From Mesostigma viride (taxonomy: Eukaryota; Streptophyta; Mesostigmatophyceae; Mesostigmatales; Mesostigmataceae), in assembly GCA_009746045.1 (NCBI GenBank), contig RPFO01000102.1, positions 470,822 to 528,321 on the forward strand: a DNA stretch of 57,500 nt, written 5' to 3'. The notes beneath the pieces were generated by a model, which made no database searches, had not been told where the DNA came from, and was given only the letters and a program-made list of their open reading frames with translations. This document shows, in pieces, positions 10,951 to 21,939 of this stretch. Positions within the stretch are counted from its first letter, which is position 1. Each line of letters opens with the position of its first letter. The translations under genes and the position numbers were made by a program.

Positions 10951-12205
10951 GATGATCGATGTCTCAGAGCTCAAAATTAAGGCCTGGCATGGGGGTGGCC
11001 CTCTTCACCACGGGGTGTGGCAAGGTTGTGTCCTGTCCCCATACCTGTTCATTATTGTCGTGGATCACGTCATGCGCCGGGCACGTGCGCGCTTTACTGC
11101 TCTTAAGGGGTTCGAGCCAGGCTTGGACATCCTTAACGTGAAAGAGCACGGCGGGGTTAGACCTGCATGGTTACCGCCTTGCCGACCTGATTTATGCGGA
11201 TGATACCACTCTCATCGAGAGCCCCGAGCACATTCAGACCTGGCTGGACTGCCTGGGCCTGGAGGCGCGGGCGGTGGGGCTGGAGATTAGTGTCAAAACT
11301 GCATGAGGCGATGGTGATAGGGGCATCCAGTAAACCACCGCTGCCGCGCCTGCTCGACGGGACGGAGGTCCCGTTCCGCGACCGCTTCAAGCTGTTGGGG
11401 AGCTGGCTTCCTGACACCGCCGACGATGTGGACACCCGCATCGGCCTTGCCTGGGCCAAGCTCCGTTCGCTCACACCTTACTGGCGCTCGAAGGGCCTGG
11501 ACGGGCACCGCAAGCGCATGCTCTTCAAGGTCCTCGTCCTCACGGTGCTCACGTATGGCGCCGAGGCGTGGACCCTCCCACCCAAACTGGCAGCTCGGTT
11601 CGACGGCACAGTTTACAGGATGCTCCGGCAGGTCCTTAACGTAGGTTTTTCCGAGCGTCCGTCATCAGAGTCTTTGTATCATGGCATGCCTCGTGTTTCG
11701 GACGAGATTAGGCAGCGTAGGATAGCATTTGTAGGACACCTTGCCCGCACCAGCCAGGTCGACACCACCCTTGGTCTGGCCGGCCCCCAGCGGCTTGGCC
11801 AGCCAGGGCGACACATTCTGACCTGGCCTGGCCCCGCGGACATTCCCAAAAAGGTAGGGAAACCTGTCACCAACTACGTTCAGATGTTGCTGGACGACCT
11901 AGTGGTCCCAGCCCAGTTTGAACACCGTATCCACTCTCTCTCCCGTCTTTGGACTGTCGTGCAGGACAAGACGCGGTGGCAGAAGATTGTCAAGGCTCAC
12001 ACGCCCGACCCTGTGGGCAAGCCCCCTCCCCCCAAGAGGAGGAGGCATTTTGATGAGTAGTGTAGTTAGGATTTTCTAGACTAGATAGCTTAGAGTTAGG
12101 TTAGTTCGATTACGCGGCTTCCTCCACTCCACCCATCCATCATGGAATATGTGCTACATGATCTCCCAACGGAGGCATGTTATCATTTAATTTAATTTAA
12201 TTTAA
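10950..12205 (+). pseudogene. LINE ORF2 reverse transcriptase, frameshifted, with 3' UTR
   Basis: Three consecutive frames encode the second half of a non-LTR RT. The motif VWQGCVLSPYLF (RT motif B region) lies around 11013-11050. The catalytic box LADLIYADDTTLIES lies around 11175-11220, in another frame. A thumb and C-terminal region then continues to the stop at 12060 (LTYGAEAWTLPPKL, QRRIAFVGHLART, then KPPPPKRRRHFDE). Frame changes near 11150-11170 and 11300 make it non-functional. The catalytic YADD itself is intact. The 3' UTR ends in a TTTAA-type tract at 12205. The minus-strand fragment at 50346-50783 is the same subfamily. Confidence 0.88.
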
Positions 12206-12395
12206 TGGGGGTGGGCCCAAGCGGAAGGGGCGCTTTGCTGAGTAGAATAGGTAGGGTTTTCTAGATCAGATTAGCTCAGAGTTAGATTAGTTTGGTTTCG
12301 CGGCTTTGTCCCCCCTCCATCCATCCACGGGCATATGTGCTACATGATCTCCCAACGGAGTCATGTTATGATTTAATTTAATTTAATTTTAATGG
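12206..12395 (+). mobile_element. second LINE 3' UTR abutting the first
   Basis: A second copy of the same 3' UTR, with GCGGCTTTGTCCCCC, ATGTGCTACATGATCTCCCA and the TTTAA tract, follows immediately after the first. It has only the last few codons of ORF2 at most. Either a second truncated insertion landed in the tail of the first, or the tail was tandemly duplicated. Confidence 0.75.
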
Positions 12396-12619
12396 GGGGC
12401 ATGCTCCTGTTTAATACCCACGAGCCCCGCGGCCCATTGCTAGAATGCAGGGTAGAAGTTCGCAGGTGGAGGTTATTGCCCCTGAGGATATCCGCTACAC
12501 TACCGCCTCGTCTGCAATTACAGTACAGGACAGCTGAGATGAGGATTTTATCCCCCTCAAGTGGCTATATACTCTGATCTGAAGTGGCTATATACGGTTC
12601 CAAGGGCATGATGCATTGA

Positions 12620-13081
12620 ATGAAAGAGTGCGTGAGTGCGTGCGTGAGTGCGTGCGTGAGTGCGTGCGTGTGTGCGTGCGTACGTGAGGGAGGGAGGGAG
12701 GGAGGGAGGGAGGGAGGGAGGGAGGGAGGGAGGGAGGGAGGGAGGGAGGGAGGGAGGGAGGGAGGGAGGGAGGGAGGGAGGGAGGGAGGGAGGGAGGGAG
12801 GGAGGGAGGGAGGGAGGGAGGGAGGGAGGGAGGGAGGGAGGAGGGAGGGAGGGAGGGAGGAGGGAGGGAGGGAGGGAGGGAGGGAGGGAGGGAGGGAGGG
12901 AGGGAGAGAGGAGGGAGGGAGGGAGGGAGGGAGGGAGGGAGGGAGGGAGGGAGGGAGGGAGGGAGGGAGGGAGGGAGGGAGGGAGGGAGGGAGGGAGGGA
13001 GGGAGGGAGGAGGAGGGAGGGAGGGAGGAGGGAGGGAGGGAGGGAGGGAGGGAGGGAGGGAGGGAGGGAGGGAGGGAGGGA
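12620..13081. repeat. GAGTGCGTGCGT array then (GGGA)n microsatellite
   Basis: About 65 bp of GTGAGTGCGTGC repeats lead into roughly 395 bp of GGGA units with a few 3-bp slips. All six frames are open through it and yield low-complexity peptides, none of which I regard as genes. Confidence 0.95.
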
Positions 13082-13264
13082 GTGCAAACGGCCGGGGAAA
13101 TACGCTTTGGATTTTGAGCTCCGAAAATCGTCATGATCAATCTGCAGAGGACTTTTACCGGGCATTTTCGGCATCAGTAGGTTAATGCATTAAAGGAGAC
13201 AGTGTCTCTACCTTTGTCATGCTTCTAAGTACTATCATGGCAATGGTAATCCTCCCACCCACAC

Positions 13265-13560
13265 TATTCACCAAGCACAGGTTCAGCCCACTGACCAAGC
13301 ACATGTTCCACCCACTGACCAAGCACACGTTCCACCCACTGACCACACACGGGTTCCACCCACTGACCAAGCACACGTTCCACCCACTGACCACACACGG
13401 GTTCCGCCTACTGACCAAACACACGTTCCACCCACTGCATGACCAAACACCGGTTCCCTATACTGACCAAAACCACACGTTCAACTCACTGCATGACCAA
13501 GCACAGGCTTTACCCACTGACCACGCACGGGTGCACCATACTAAACAAAGCACTCCGGGT
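13265..13560. repeat. minisatellite, ~24-bp unit
   Basis: Units built from CCACTGACCAAGCACACGTT repeat about ten times with drift between AAGCACACG and CACACACGGG variants. The unit length is a multiple of three, so a frame remains open, but it looks non-genic. Confidence 0.85.
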
Positions 13561-13716
13561 AAGTACCATCATCCACGGGTTATCCAGGTGCTGCCAAGTT
13601 GCCCTAGCCCCTACACTGCACTCACCCACCGAACCAAACAGCCAAGCAAACAACCCAACCACCAATTGAAAGCAAACGGCATGTCTCTTCACCCTAATAA
13701 TATAGTATGTACAGTC

Positions 13717-13960
13717 ATTCATGCCTTCAGTTGGGTTGGCTTAAGTTGTGTTCACGACTTAAGTTGGGTCGCATGATTAATTAAACTCGTGCTCCCGTTG
13801 GGTCGCATCAGATTTCGGCATTCAAGTTCAAAGTAGTTCAGAACAGTATGTTTGAGTATCTTTAGTTCAAAGTAGTACAATTAAGTAGAGTCATTCATGT
13901 GTTAAGTTGGGTCGACCCCACAAAAACCTTGAACACAACGAAAGACGTGAATGACTGAAT
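13717..13960. repeat. second copy of the foldback-flank repeat (paralogous empty site)
   Basis: The order of blocks matches 3733-3868 joined to 23862-23897: CTTAAGTTGGGTTGGCTTAA, TTTCGGCA, AAAGTAGTT, TCATTCA...TTAAGTTGGGT, then the loop. Here the site that carries the 20-kb element elsewhere is unoccupied (13899-13925). Confidence 0.7.
13775..13796 (-). mobile_element. minimal 22-bp LINE tail insertion with target duplication
   Basis: GTTGGGTCGCAT occurs at 13763-13774 and 13797-13808. Between them is a 22-bp insert. On the minus strand it reads GGGAGCACGAGT followed by TTAATTAATC, the last bases of the LINE tail seen at 10400-10446. The related copy at 3768-3785 lacks the insert. Part of the GTTGGG could belong to the tail, so the duplication is 6-12 bp. 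Confidence 0.7.
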
Positions 13961-14083
13961 AACTGTACCAGTAGGGGCTTGGCCCCTACCGGGTCTACTT
14001 GTTATCATGGATAAAACACACAAATTATTTTGACAATGGAGCTTGTAAATTAGTAACAACATGTAATGGGTGAGACCACGTAC

Positions 14084-14734
14084 GTGGTGGACATTGATGT
14101 TAACGCGGTACACCAGGGCTGCAGCTCTCGATTGCCGCCCCATGAGCCATCCTTGCGCATCCGTGACAAATAATCTAGAAAGGAGACCTCTTCCTTTTCA
14201 TTAAAAGAAGCGAAGAAGGGTGCGTGTGCCTGCAGAAACGTGGCAATATATGTATGGTACAGCACCCCATAGTCCAGCAGTTATGATTAAGAGTGGGCGT
14301 ACTAGGAATGAGTTGACGGCAGTGCAGGTGGCAAACGTGTATAATGACGTGTGTACGTGGGCGCACAAAACATGCTGTGATCGACAGGCCAATGGAAAGG
14401 ACATGTGAAATGCAGGCAAGCAAACATGGTACTAAACACGTAAAGAGCAACGACATAGGCATCTCCACATTACCTGCATATAGTCCACGACTTCCTGTCG
14501 GCATGGGTGTGTCCCCGTGATGTTTCTTGTGCGCTGATGAGTTATAGCCCCAAACAGACAGTTGCCATCACGTGGAGTGGCGCAGATCTTCATGGCACTT
14601 GGAGGGTAAACTGCTGAAGGCCTGTGGTGAGTACAAGCAACACCATGCTCACCGGCAGTAAAGTGTAACCACAAGTACTCAAAAGATAATTGCGTAGTGC
14701 GCGGCATGAACTTCATGTCGCCACGTTCGGGCAC
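14084..14734 (-). pseudogene. OTU-domain cysteine protease, frameshifted and 3'-truncated
   Basis: Exon 1 (14734-14474; the true start may lie upstream) contains ICATPRDGNCLFGAITHQ, the OTU active-site box with catalytic Asp and Cys. It ends at a GTAATG donor after VVDYMQ. Exon 2 (14229-14084) begins after TGCAG and encodes EVSFLDYLSRMRKDGSWGGN, a hallmark OTU segment. Right after NRELQ the frame must shift by one base (around 14115-14124) to continue ALVYRVNINVHH, ending at a GTACGT donor. Exon 2 is 146 nt. One restored base would give 147 and keep phase 0, so a single-base deletion or assembly error is likely. The catalytic His exon is not found downstream, where foldback repeats begin. OTU proteins are deubiquitinases or are carried by transposons. 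Here it sits inside the 20-kb element. Confidence 0.75.
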
Positions 14735-15357
14735 TAGGCATGGATATCCCTGCCTATTCGATATATATGAGCGAAGTCGTCGGATTACCCACTCGCCAAG
14801 TCAAGGTCTTCCCTAAAAGCGAGCGGGCGCGCTAAAGAAGACTTACATTCGACCAGGAATCATCAACACGCCCAGCTGCTCGCTAAATCTAGTTGCTAAA
14901 TCGCACAGCGCCGATGCAGGCCGAACGGACCTTTTTCCACAAAAAATAGGCTGCAGCTTTCACGGGGTTAAAACTATCGCGATATTTCAAATAAATGACA
15001 CTCCGATCACTGTCAGCATTGTTTGCAAGCACTCAATATGCCCCAGAATCGATGTCTAGTGCAGCACCGCCATTCATTTCTTTATCCCTGCTTTATCCAT
15101 ACTAGGTAGAAGCCATCACCGGCCAGGCTGTCTTTGCCCCGCGCACGCCCTGCGCACGCAGTGAAAATTTCCACCTCTAATTCGACTCCGCGACACCGGA
15201 ACGGTCAGCGCGCCGCGGAATTGCGCGGGAAACGGCTCTGTTTACCGTCAACGCGGTTTCACTGAACACCGGTACTACGCTAACCTTGTTCAGCCTGAAC
15301 AGACGGCTGAGCGAAGCCATTTCGTTCAGTAAAGTTCAGAAATCCTGGTACGGACTC
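14735..15357. other. no gene seen
   Basis: Mixed-composition spacer. A CTGAACAGACGGCTGAGCGA block near 15297 is part of the repeat that continues at 15358. Confidence 0.35.
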
Positions 15358-15468
15358 ATTTTGTAATATCGTTGGCTAATACTCGAAATCCTCGAATTCA
15401 GTCTCTTCGCGCCGATTGGTCCATTTTAAACACCATTTTAACACCAAAACCCTTAACACCAAAAAGAC
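15358..15468. repeat. dispersed repeat, copy 2 (first at 7266-7375)
   Basis: It shares the block order of the 7266 copy and ends in CCCTTAACACCAAAAAG immediately before the left arm of the MITE below. Confidence 0.6.
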
Positions 15469-15474
15469 ACCAGG

Positions 15475-16426
15475 GAGTTTTTGTAAACATCAGACACTGA
15501 TTTCTTCAGACGATGCACAAGGCTGGGCGCGGCGCAGCGTGCGCAAGGCTGGCGTGCGCAAGGCTGGGGAGTGCGCGAGGCTGGGAGTGCGCAAGGCTGG
15601 GCGCGGCGCGACTTGACAGCTACCCACTGGTGCGGCGTAAAACTCCAACCGACGTAAAAGTGTGGCTTGCAAAAGGCGCCAAATTTTGAGCAAGCAGGAC
15701 TTGGGTCAAATTCGCCGATGCGACCTCTGGTGATCATGGCCGTACGTAAGGTTCTGTGGGCTGAACTGACCGCGCTTCAAGAATATGACGATTTGAAGCC
15801 ACTATGAAGGTATATGCAAACCATGTCGGCGTCATCCGCTCGACCCCTCTTACTCAGATATAGTTGGATATGCAGCATAAAAAGCAACGGGGAGAAATTG
15901 TCAATGACTATGATCCCCCAACTGTGGGTGTTAGGAAATAGAAAAAGCATGGCAGGCATAGCTTGCGTGCAACATTGGGGGTCGGAAATTCTAGTCGGGG
16001 GGGTCAGTGGACTCCAACGTGGACTCGATACTCAGATTGATTGATTATTGAGGGTAAACTGCACGACTACAGGCTCTTTGCGCGCGCCACATGTTAAGTA
16101 ATCATGCCATCAGCTGCCATTTTGAACGCATCATAAGGAAACCCGTCGGGTTAAAAACTAAGATCTAAACGGCCATCACCACTCGCATCGACGACGAAAT
16201 TCGGCTAAGTCCAAAGGCAGCCGATACGATTTACGTCGTTTGCAGTTTTACGCGCCAGCCTTGCGCACGCTGCCGCGCCGCGCCCAGCCACGATGCACTC
16301 CCAGCCTTGCGCACTCCCAGCCTCGCGCACTCCCCAGCCTTGCGCACGCCAGCCTTGCGCACGCTGCGCCGCGCCCAGCCTTGTGCATCGTCTGAAGAAA
16401 TCAGTGTCTGATGTTTACAAAAACTC
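15475..16426. mobile_element. long-armed MITE / foldback element
   Basis: The left arm starts GAGTTTTTGTAAACATCAGA at 15475. Apart from a longer inner end of the right arm, it is nearly identical over about 130 bp to the reverse complement of the sequence ending at 16426. Both arms carry internal repeats of GTGCGCAAGGCTGG. The right arm has an extra copy with a CATCGTGGCTGG variant. The ~630-bp centre encodes nothing recognisable, so it is non-autonomous. The near identity of the arms points to recent insertion or gene conversion. I could not define a target-site duplication. Confidence 0.8.
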
Positions 16427-16719
16427 TCCGGGAAAACCCTGGTGGTCGGGCTGCTGCTACCGACGTGAAGGCTGGTTGCCATAGCTGTGTGTGCCATCGC
16501 AGTTGGTAATTCCGACCATTTCAGTTGCGTATTTAAAGCACGAAAACACGCGGCCATAATGTCTCGCCAGTCATACCACCTTATGCGCAAGCCCGACGAG
16601 GACAGGATTGACAGGGAGGACTGGAATGATTTGCAGGATTTGAAGATGATGCGAAGGCGTACAGGATAAAGAGGTCTCTCCAGGCGTGGTGCACGTTTCC
16701 AAGCCCTACGTAAGTCGGT

Positions 16720-17289
16720 TTGGCTTGCCGCGAGCTGCTAATGAGAAGCGCACTCGCAACCACGGATGATTCGGGAGAACTGTCGCGTTTGGCCGATGGT
16801 TTCAACCAGACGACCAGGGGAGTTGTTGATGGTTGTGTTGGTGCGCTCGATGGTATCGCAATCAAGATAAAAAAAAAAAACTTCAAGTCGGAGGTAGCGA
16901 ACCCCAGGCAGTACTAGAATCGTAAGGGGTTTTATGCGCTTGTCATGCAAGCTGTGTGCGATTCGAAATGTCGTTTTCTGTATGGCTCCAACAAATGTTG
17001 CGGCAGTACCAATGACAGTGTCGCATTTCGTGTCAGCTCTTTGCACACGGAATTGGCACGTGTTAGCCTGCCAGAAGGATTCTACATAGTGGCAGATGAG
17101 GCATACATCATCAAGCCTTGGCTTGTGACTCCCTACCCAGGAAGGGGTCTCAGCGTCCAAGAGGACGCATGTAACTATTACATCTCTTTGTGCAGGCAGG
17201 TCATAGAGCGTGCATTTGGGATCCTTATTCACCGCTTTGGCATCCTTCACCGTGCATTGACATGTGACCTACGACATGCAACATGCTAG
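16720..17289 (+). pseudogene. PIF/Harbinger DDE transposase (DDE_Tnp_4) with one nonsense codon
   Basis: One frame runs through the nuclease domain. It has GCVGALDGIAIKI (first catalytic Asp), NRKGFYALVMQAVCD, CRFLYGSNKCCGSTNDSVAF, FYIVADEAYIIKPWLVTPY (second Asp), then NYYISLCRQVIERAFGILIH (catalytic Glu). The D-D-E set is therefore present. A TAG at 16915-16917 replaces the second Tyr expected in the family's YYNRKGFYAL segment, and an end-stop follows HATC at 17289. An upstream frame at 16559-16668 (MSRQSYHLMRKPDEDR) may be the N-terminus, but the linking helix-turn-helix part is disrupted. The nuclease supports assigning the surrounding TIR element to PIF/Harbinger, though it could belong to another nested copy. 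Confidence 0.85.
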
Positions 17290-18228
17290 CCAGTTTTTTT
17301 TACCCACCTTGGTGTATAATGCTTGAGTGTGCCACGTGTGGCATGGTGTTTGGTTGCCAGTTTCTTTTACCCACCTTGGTGTATAATGCTTGAGTGTGCC
17401 ACGTGTGGCATGGTGTTTGGTTGCCAGTTTCTTTTACCCACCTTGGTGTATAATGCTTGAGTGTGCCACGTGTGGCATGGTGTTTGGTTGCCAGTTTTTT
17501 TACCCACCTTGGTGTATAATGCTTGAGTGTGCCACGTGTGGCATGGTGTTTGGTTGCCAGTTTTTTTTACCCACCTTGGTGTATGCTTGAGTGTGCCACG
17601 TGTGGCATGGTGTTTGGTTGCCAGTTTTTATTACCCACCTTGGTGTATGCTTGAGTGTGCCACGTGTGGCATGGTGTTTGGTTGCCAGTTTTTTTTACCC
17701 ACCTTGGTGTATAATGCTTGAGTGTGCCACGTGTGGCATGGTGTTTGGTTGCCAGTTTCTTTTACCCACCTTGGTGTATGCTTGAGTGTGCCACGTGTGG
17801 CATGGTGTTTGGTTGCCAGTTTTTTTTACCCACCTTGGTGTATAATGCTTGAGTGTGCCACGTGTGGCATGGTGTTTGGTTGCCAGTTTTTATTACCCAC
17901 CTTGGTGTATAATGCTTGAGTGTGCCACGTGTGGCATGGTGTTTGGTTGCCAGTTTTTTTTACCCACCTTGGTGTATGCTTGAGTGTGCCACGTGTGGCA
18001 TGGTGTTTGGTTGCCAGTTTTTTTTACCCACCTTGGTGTATAATGCTTGAGTGTGCCACGTGTGGCATGGTGTTTGGTTGCCAGTTTCTTTTACCCACCT
18101 TGGTGTATAATGCTTGAGTGTGCCACGTGTGGCATGGTGTTTGGTTGCCAGTTTTTTTTACCCACCTTGGTGTATGCTTGAGTGTGCCACGTGTGGCATG
18201 GTGTTTGGTTGCCAGTTTTTTTTACCCG
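17290..18228. repeat. minisatellite, 63-67-bp unit, 14 copies
   Basis: Each unit contains TTTTACCCACCTTGGTGTAT, then (AA)TGCTTGAG, then GTGCCACGTGTGGCATGGTG and TTTGGTTGCCAG. Units differ mainly by presence or absence of a 4-bp ATAA and by the length of the T run. GCCACGTGTGGC is a perfect dyad. The array starts at the end of the transposase frame. Confidence 0.95.
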
Positions 18229-18229
18229 C

Positions 18230-19394
18230 AAGCGGTGAGGATGAGAATGTTGCCTAGTCCCGCTATTGTAATGTCAAAAAGGATGCATGTGCAATGGTAG
18301 TCATCACAGTTGTCAAACTTAACCCCTAAATGGGCAGAAATACTGCCGATGCATCGGTTGTAACTTCACAACTTTGAAAACCAGATGCCATCCAACCTAC
18401 CCATATCCAATGGCTGTCCTTGGGGGCCAAGCATGTGCATGAGTTGCTCTTCGGGTTGATACATCACAACCTTACATATATTCAGAGTAGGCCATGTATA
18501 ACTACCGTCAAAGTCAGGGCGGTCAAGACGCGCGTTTTCAGTTTTGGTAGAATGTGTATTTTGAATCATGTTCTAAGAGCTAGGCACTTACCACTTCAGG
18601 GATGATAAACAATTAGTTGCTGAGCAGTTTGAGCCATTGGGGTCATCACTTGGTTGGGTATACCAGCAGCTACGTACACCCAGTACAGCCCGTAGGGGTA
18701 CCGTTGGTAAAAAGCAACCAAGGGGGTAGGGCTTGGCATACTACCTACTAATAAGGCCACCAACCATGCCATACAATACATTTCCCTTCCACAATGATGG
18801 GGAAACATAACTGCATCATCACACTGCCCTTACATGGCACCTATGTGCAGGTGCCACCTTGTCCATGCACGTAGGTAACGTGGTACGGACACCCTACGCA
18901 AGGCATGCATTCTAGGAGGCAGCCACCAACAAACTAGTGATGTGAAGCCTATTTCAGCTTGCCCTAGCAAGGATAAACTAGGCCTAAGCTGCTATAGCTT
19001 GCCAGGTGATGGCCAGCACACGGCCTGGTGTCACATGCTCACTGACAATGGGAAGCTTCTACTCACCGGTTACATGCTTGATGATGCCACAGAGACCAGC
19101 CAACTGCCTCACACTCATGCAATATGTGTGTGGGAAATGTATAACAAACATATATGGAGGTATTCAAACCCATACAGCCTCTAAAACTTATCACCATCAC
19201 ACTATCAAGTATGGCAGGTCAACTGACTGAGGGAGGCATCTAAGAATGGTGTTTTAGGAAGGGGCCAGGCCATGGTCAAGAAAGAACATGAATAATGCAA
19301 AAAGAATGTGCTACACAAGCTAGAACGTATACATAAACGTCTTACGTCGACAAGGAAACGATAACTCAGCTTTACCTGGCATGGCTGGCATTAC
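18230..19394. other. no gene seen
   Basis: Short frames only. No recognisable protein or RNA gene. Belongs to the interior of the 20-kb element. Confidence 0.4.
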
Positions 19395-19709
19395 CTTAGC
19401 CCAGGCGGTGGCCGCAAAATGGCGCATTGCGGCACACCAAAGTTGTGCAGCATGGTCGCTAGATTCAGCGATTTCTGGCCACCCTTGCAAGTTTACGACT
19501 ACAAATCATCATAAAAAGTAAAAAGAAACCGATATATATCCTTTAAAATACGCTGCTCGGATGCTTTCGTCAATTAGGACATGCCCGAAACGCGCTTTTT
19601 CTCTCATCGTCCACTTCGGCGTTTTCCCATGGGCGACTCCGCATGGCACGCAATGATTTCGCGCTTCGGGTGGCAGAAATGGTCCATCTCCTTCGGCATT
19701 GTCCGCCAT
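19395..19709 (-). CDS. possible transposon-associated DNA-binding protein fragment
   Basis: The minus-strand frame 19709-19509 includes HGKTPKWTMREKARFGHVLI. A splice-bounded open segment 19498-19395 (TAG acceptor, GTAATG donor) encodes GWPEIAESSDHAAQLWC. The Trp/charged spacing is reminiscent of the Myb/SANT-like protein that accompanies PIF/Harbinger transposases. I could not find a donor joining the two pieces in phase. Its place near the right end of the 20-kb element fits such a role, but the assignment is speculative. Confidence 0.25.
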
Positions 19710-20223
19710 GGCTGGCGACCGCGGGTCATCTTCCCCTTCCCCGCCGTCAGTGTTTTGGGTTTAATTGCCTGTAATTGCCTGATTGCCCGGGCACGGAGCT
19801 GGCGCCACGTCATCGACTTGGCGGGAACCACTCTACCTACTTGCGGTCCAGACAGTTTAGTTTCGTATAGACTGAAATTTTTACCTCCGCACCCAATTTT
19901 CAGCTAAAAATGACCGGTTCGGTTTTAACTTAGAGCCTTTCCACATATGGTGACGAATTAGTGCGAATTAGGAGGACTCGGATTGGTCCGGACCGCAGTT
20001 CCAGGCTCGAGGTCTAATTCGGCGCGGCGAATTAGAATGAATTAGCGGTGAATTAGTCGGGACGGGGTTTCCACATTCAGTTCCGATCCAACGGCGGCGA
20101 ACAAGTTCCCGCCTTTTTGTGTGCATCATGGCACGTGCTTGACCCTAAAAGTGAAAACTGCACCCCGTCGCCCAGCATTACACGCCATAACCATCTGGCA
20201 TCGCTGTGATTTTAAGCCTTGCA

Positions 20224-20388
20224 ATGGCTGAGCCGCCGCCTCCGGCGCTGATGTTTAAGACGCAAGAAGATGTTCTTGAGGCCGAGGTGCGCGGCCAGAT
20301 CACAGCGGCCTATGCCATACATTGGATTAGGCGCCTTAACGAACTGAGTCGAGGGAAGCGAGGAGGGGACGCGATGAGCGCCATCTAA
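20224..20388 (+). CDS. short frame in the nested element, unrecognised
   Basis: An ATG at 20224 opens a 54-codon frame (MAEPPPPALMFKTQEDVLEA...), stopping at 20388. It lies just inside the left end of the 19933-23838 element, where an accessory protein could start. No domain was recognised. Confidence 0.25.
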   Translation: MAEPPPPALMFKTQEDVLEAEVRGQITAAYAIHWIRRLNELSRGKRGGDAMSAI

Positions 20389-21100
20389 GCAGTTGCTTGT
20401 CATGTCTATACGCCCGGGCATCTCATGATCTGTCTACCATGCACGCATTTTCCTTGGATGAATCGAACAGCTTTTGACATTTTAATGGCGACAATGAAGT
20501 CCGGCCACGACAATATAGCGCTGCTCAGAGCTTCGTTGCCGAGAAAGGTTTAAGAGGTGCTTTTTCCGGGCAGATAATGTAACTCTGCCTAGACCCCGGT
20601 AGCTTTCAGCACGCGCATATTGCTTGAGGCAAGCGAGCCACGACGCCTGCAGGTGCTCCTGCCGAGGTGGAGACCTCCGAGAGCACGTGGATTAGGCTCA
20701 TGCGTCACAGCAGCATCGACCTTCATTCTCCTGGTGTACGTGGAAGGTCACTTTTCAGGATTAACATATCTGAATGTTGATTGCCTGTTCATTTTCCGTC
20801 AATTGAGCAGCGATTGAAACCATGAGCCATGCAAGTGTAAGGTACAGAATTCAGTTGATGAACCCAAGCAGGTAATGTGCAAAATAGATGAACCCGAGTA
20901 ATATGTGCAGATGTTTCGTCCCACTGGCTGTGTGCTATTGCATGAACCGTGTAGGCCCTTGGCGTGTACTCACTTGCTGCAACCGTGCCCACAGCTGCTT
21001 GTCAATACACGCGGCAGGCACAACGACTTTTGCCGCGAGGTGAAACATTTAACTCCCCCACACCTTGCATTTTTCACTCTTTCTTTTCCCTATCCATCCT
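20389..21100. other. no gene seen
   Basis: Interior of the nested element without recognisable coding sequence. Confidence 0.4.
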
Positions 21101-21108
21101 ACCCCCCA

Positions 21109-21880
21109 GCACACACACACGCCCACATACATACACATGCACATAAATGTTCACACACACATGCACACACGCACGCATACACACATGCACACATACACAC
21201 ATGCACCCACGCACACATGCACACATGCACACACGCACACACGCACACATACACACATGCACACATACACACATGCACACACGCACACATGCACACACGC
21301 ACACATGCACACATACACACATGCACACACGCACACATGCACACACGCACGCATACACACATGCACACATACACACATGCACACACGCACGCATACACAC
21401 ATGCACACATACACACATGCACACACGCACACACGCACACACGCACACACGCACACACGCACACACGCACACACGCACACACGCACACACGCACACACGC
21501 ACACACGCACACACGCACACACGCACACACGCACACACGCACACACGCACACACGCACACACGCACACACGCACACACGCACACACGCACACACGCACAC
21601 ACGCACACACGCACACACGCACACACGCACACTCGCACACTCGCACACTCGCACACACGCACACACACACACACGCACACACGCACACACGCACACACAT
21701 GCACACTGTGACATACACATGTATGCACACAATATCACACACATGCACACACCCACGTGCGCACATGCACGCTAACACATGCACACAAACATGTGCACAC
21801 ACCCACGAGCACACGTGCACATGCATACAAACGCACACAAACACAGGCCGACTTGCACACATGCGCCACACACATCAATC
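21109..21880. repeat. CA-rich satellite (CACACG / CACATG units)
   Basis: About 770 bp of ACACACGC and ACACATGC hexamer-type units. The centre (21420-21650) is homogeneous and both flanks are degenerate. Every frame is open through it, and the resulting His/Thr/Ala or Cys/Val peptides are artefacts. Confidence 0.95.
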
Positions 21881-21939
21881 CATCACCAATAAACGGGTTG
21901 CTTGGACCCAACGACCTTCTTACTCGCCTGTCCACCCAA

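Noticed and set aside
12557-13174. Frames of repeated Pro-Ser-Leu-Pro or Arg-Glu-Gly-Gly
   Set aside because: Translation of the (GGGA)n microsatellite on both strands.
7266-15468. LTR retrotransposon bounded by the repeats at 7266 and 15358
   Set aside because: The repeats are only about 110 bp and diverged. There is no primer-binding site, polypurine tract or gag-pol between them.
17290-18300. Series of ~65-codon frames reading CHVWHGVWLPVFF
   Set aside because: Produced by the 66-bp minisatellite. The unit length, not selection, keeps them open. It is also not a CRISPR array, since units are contiguous without spacers.
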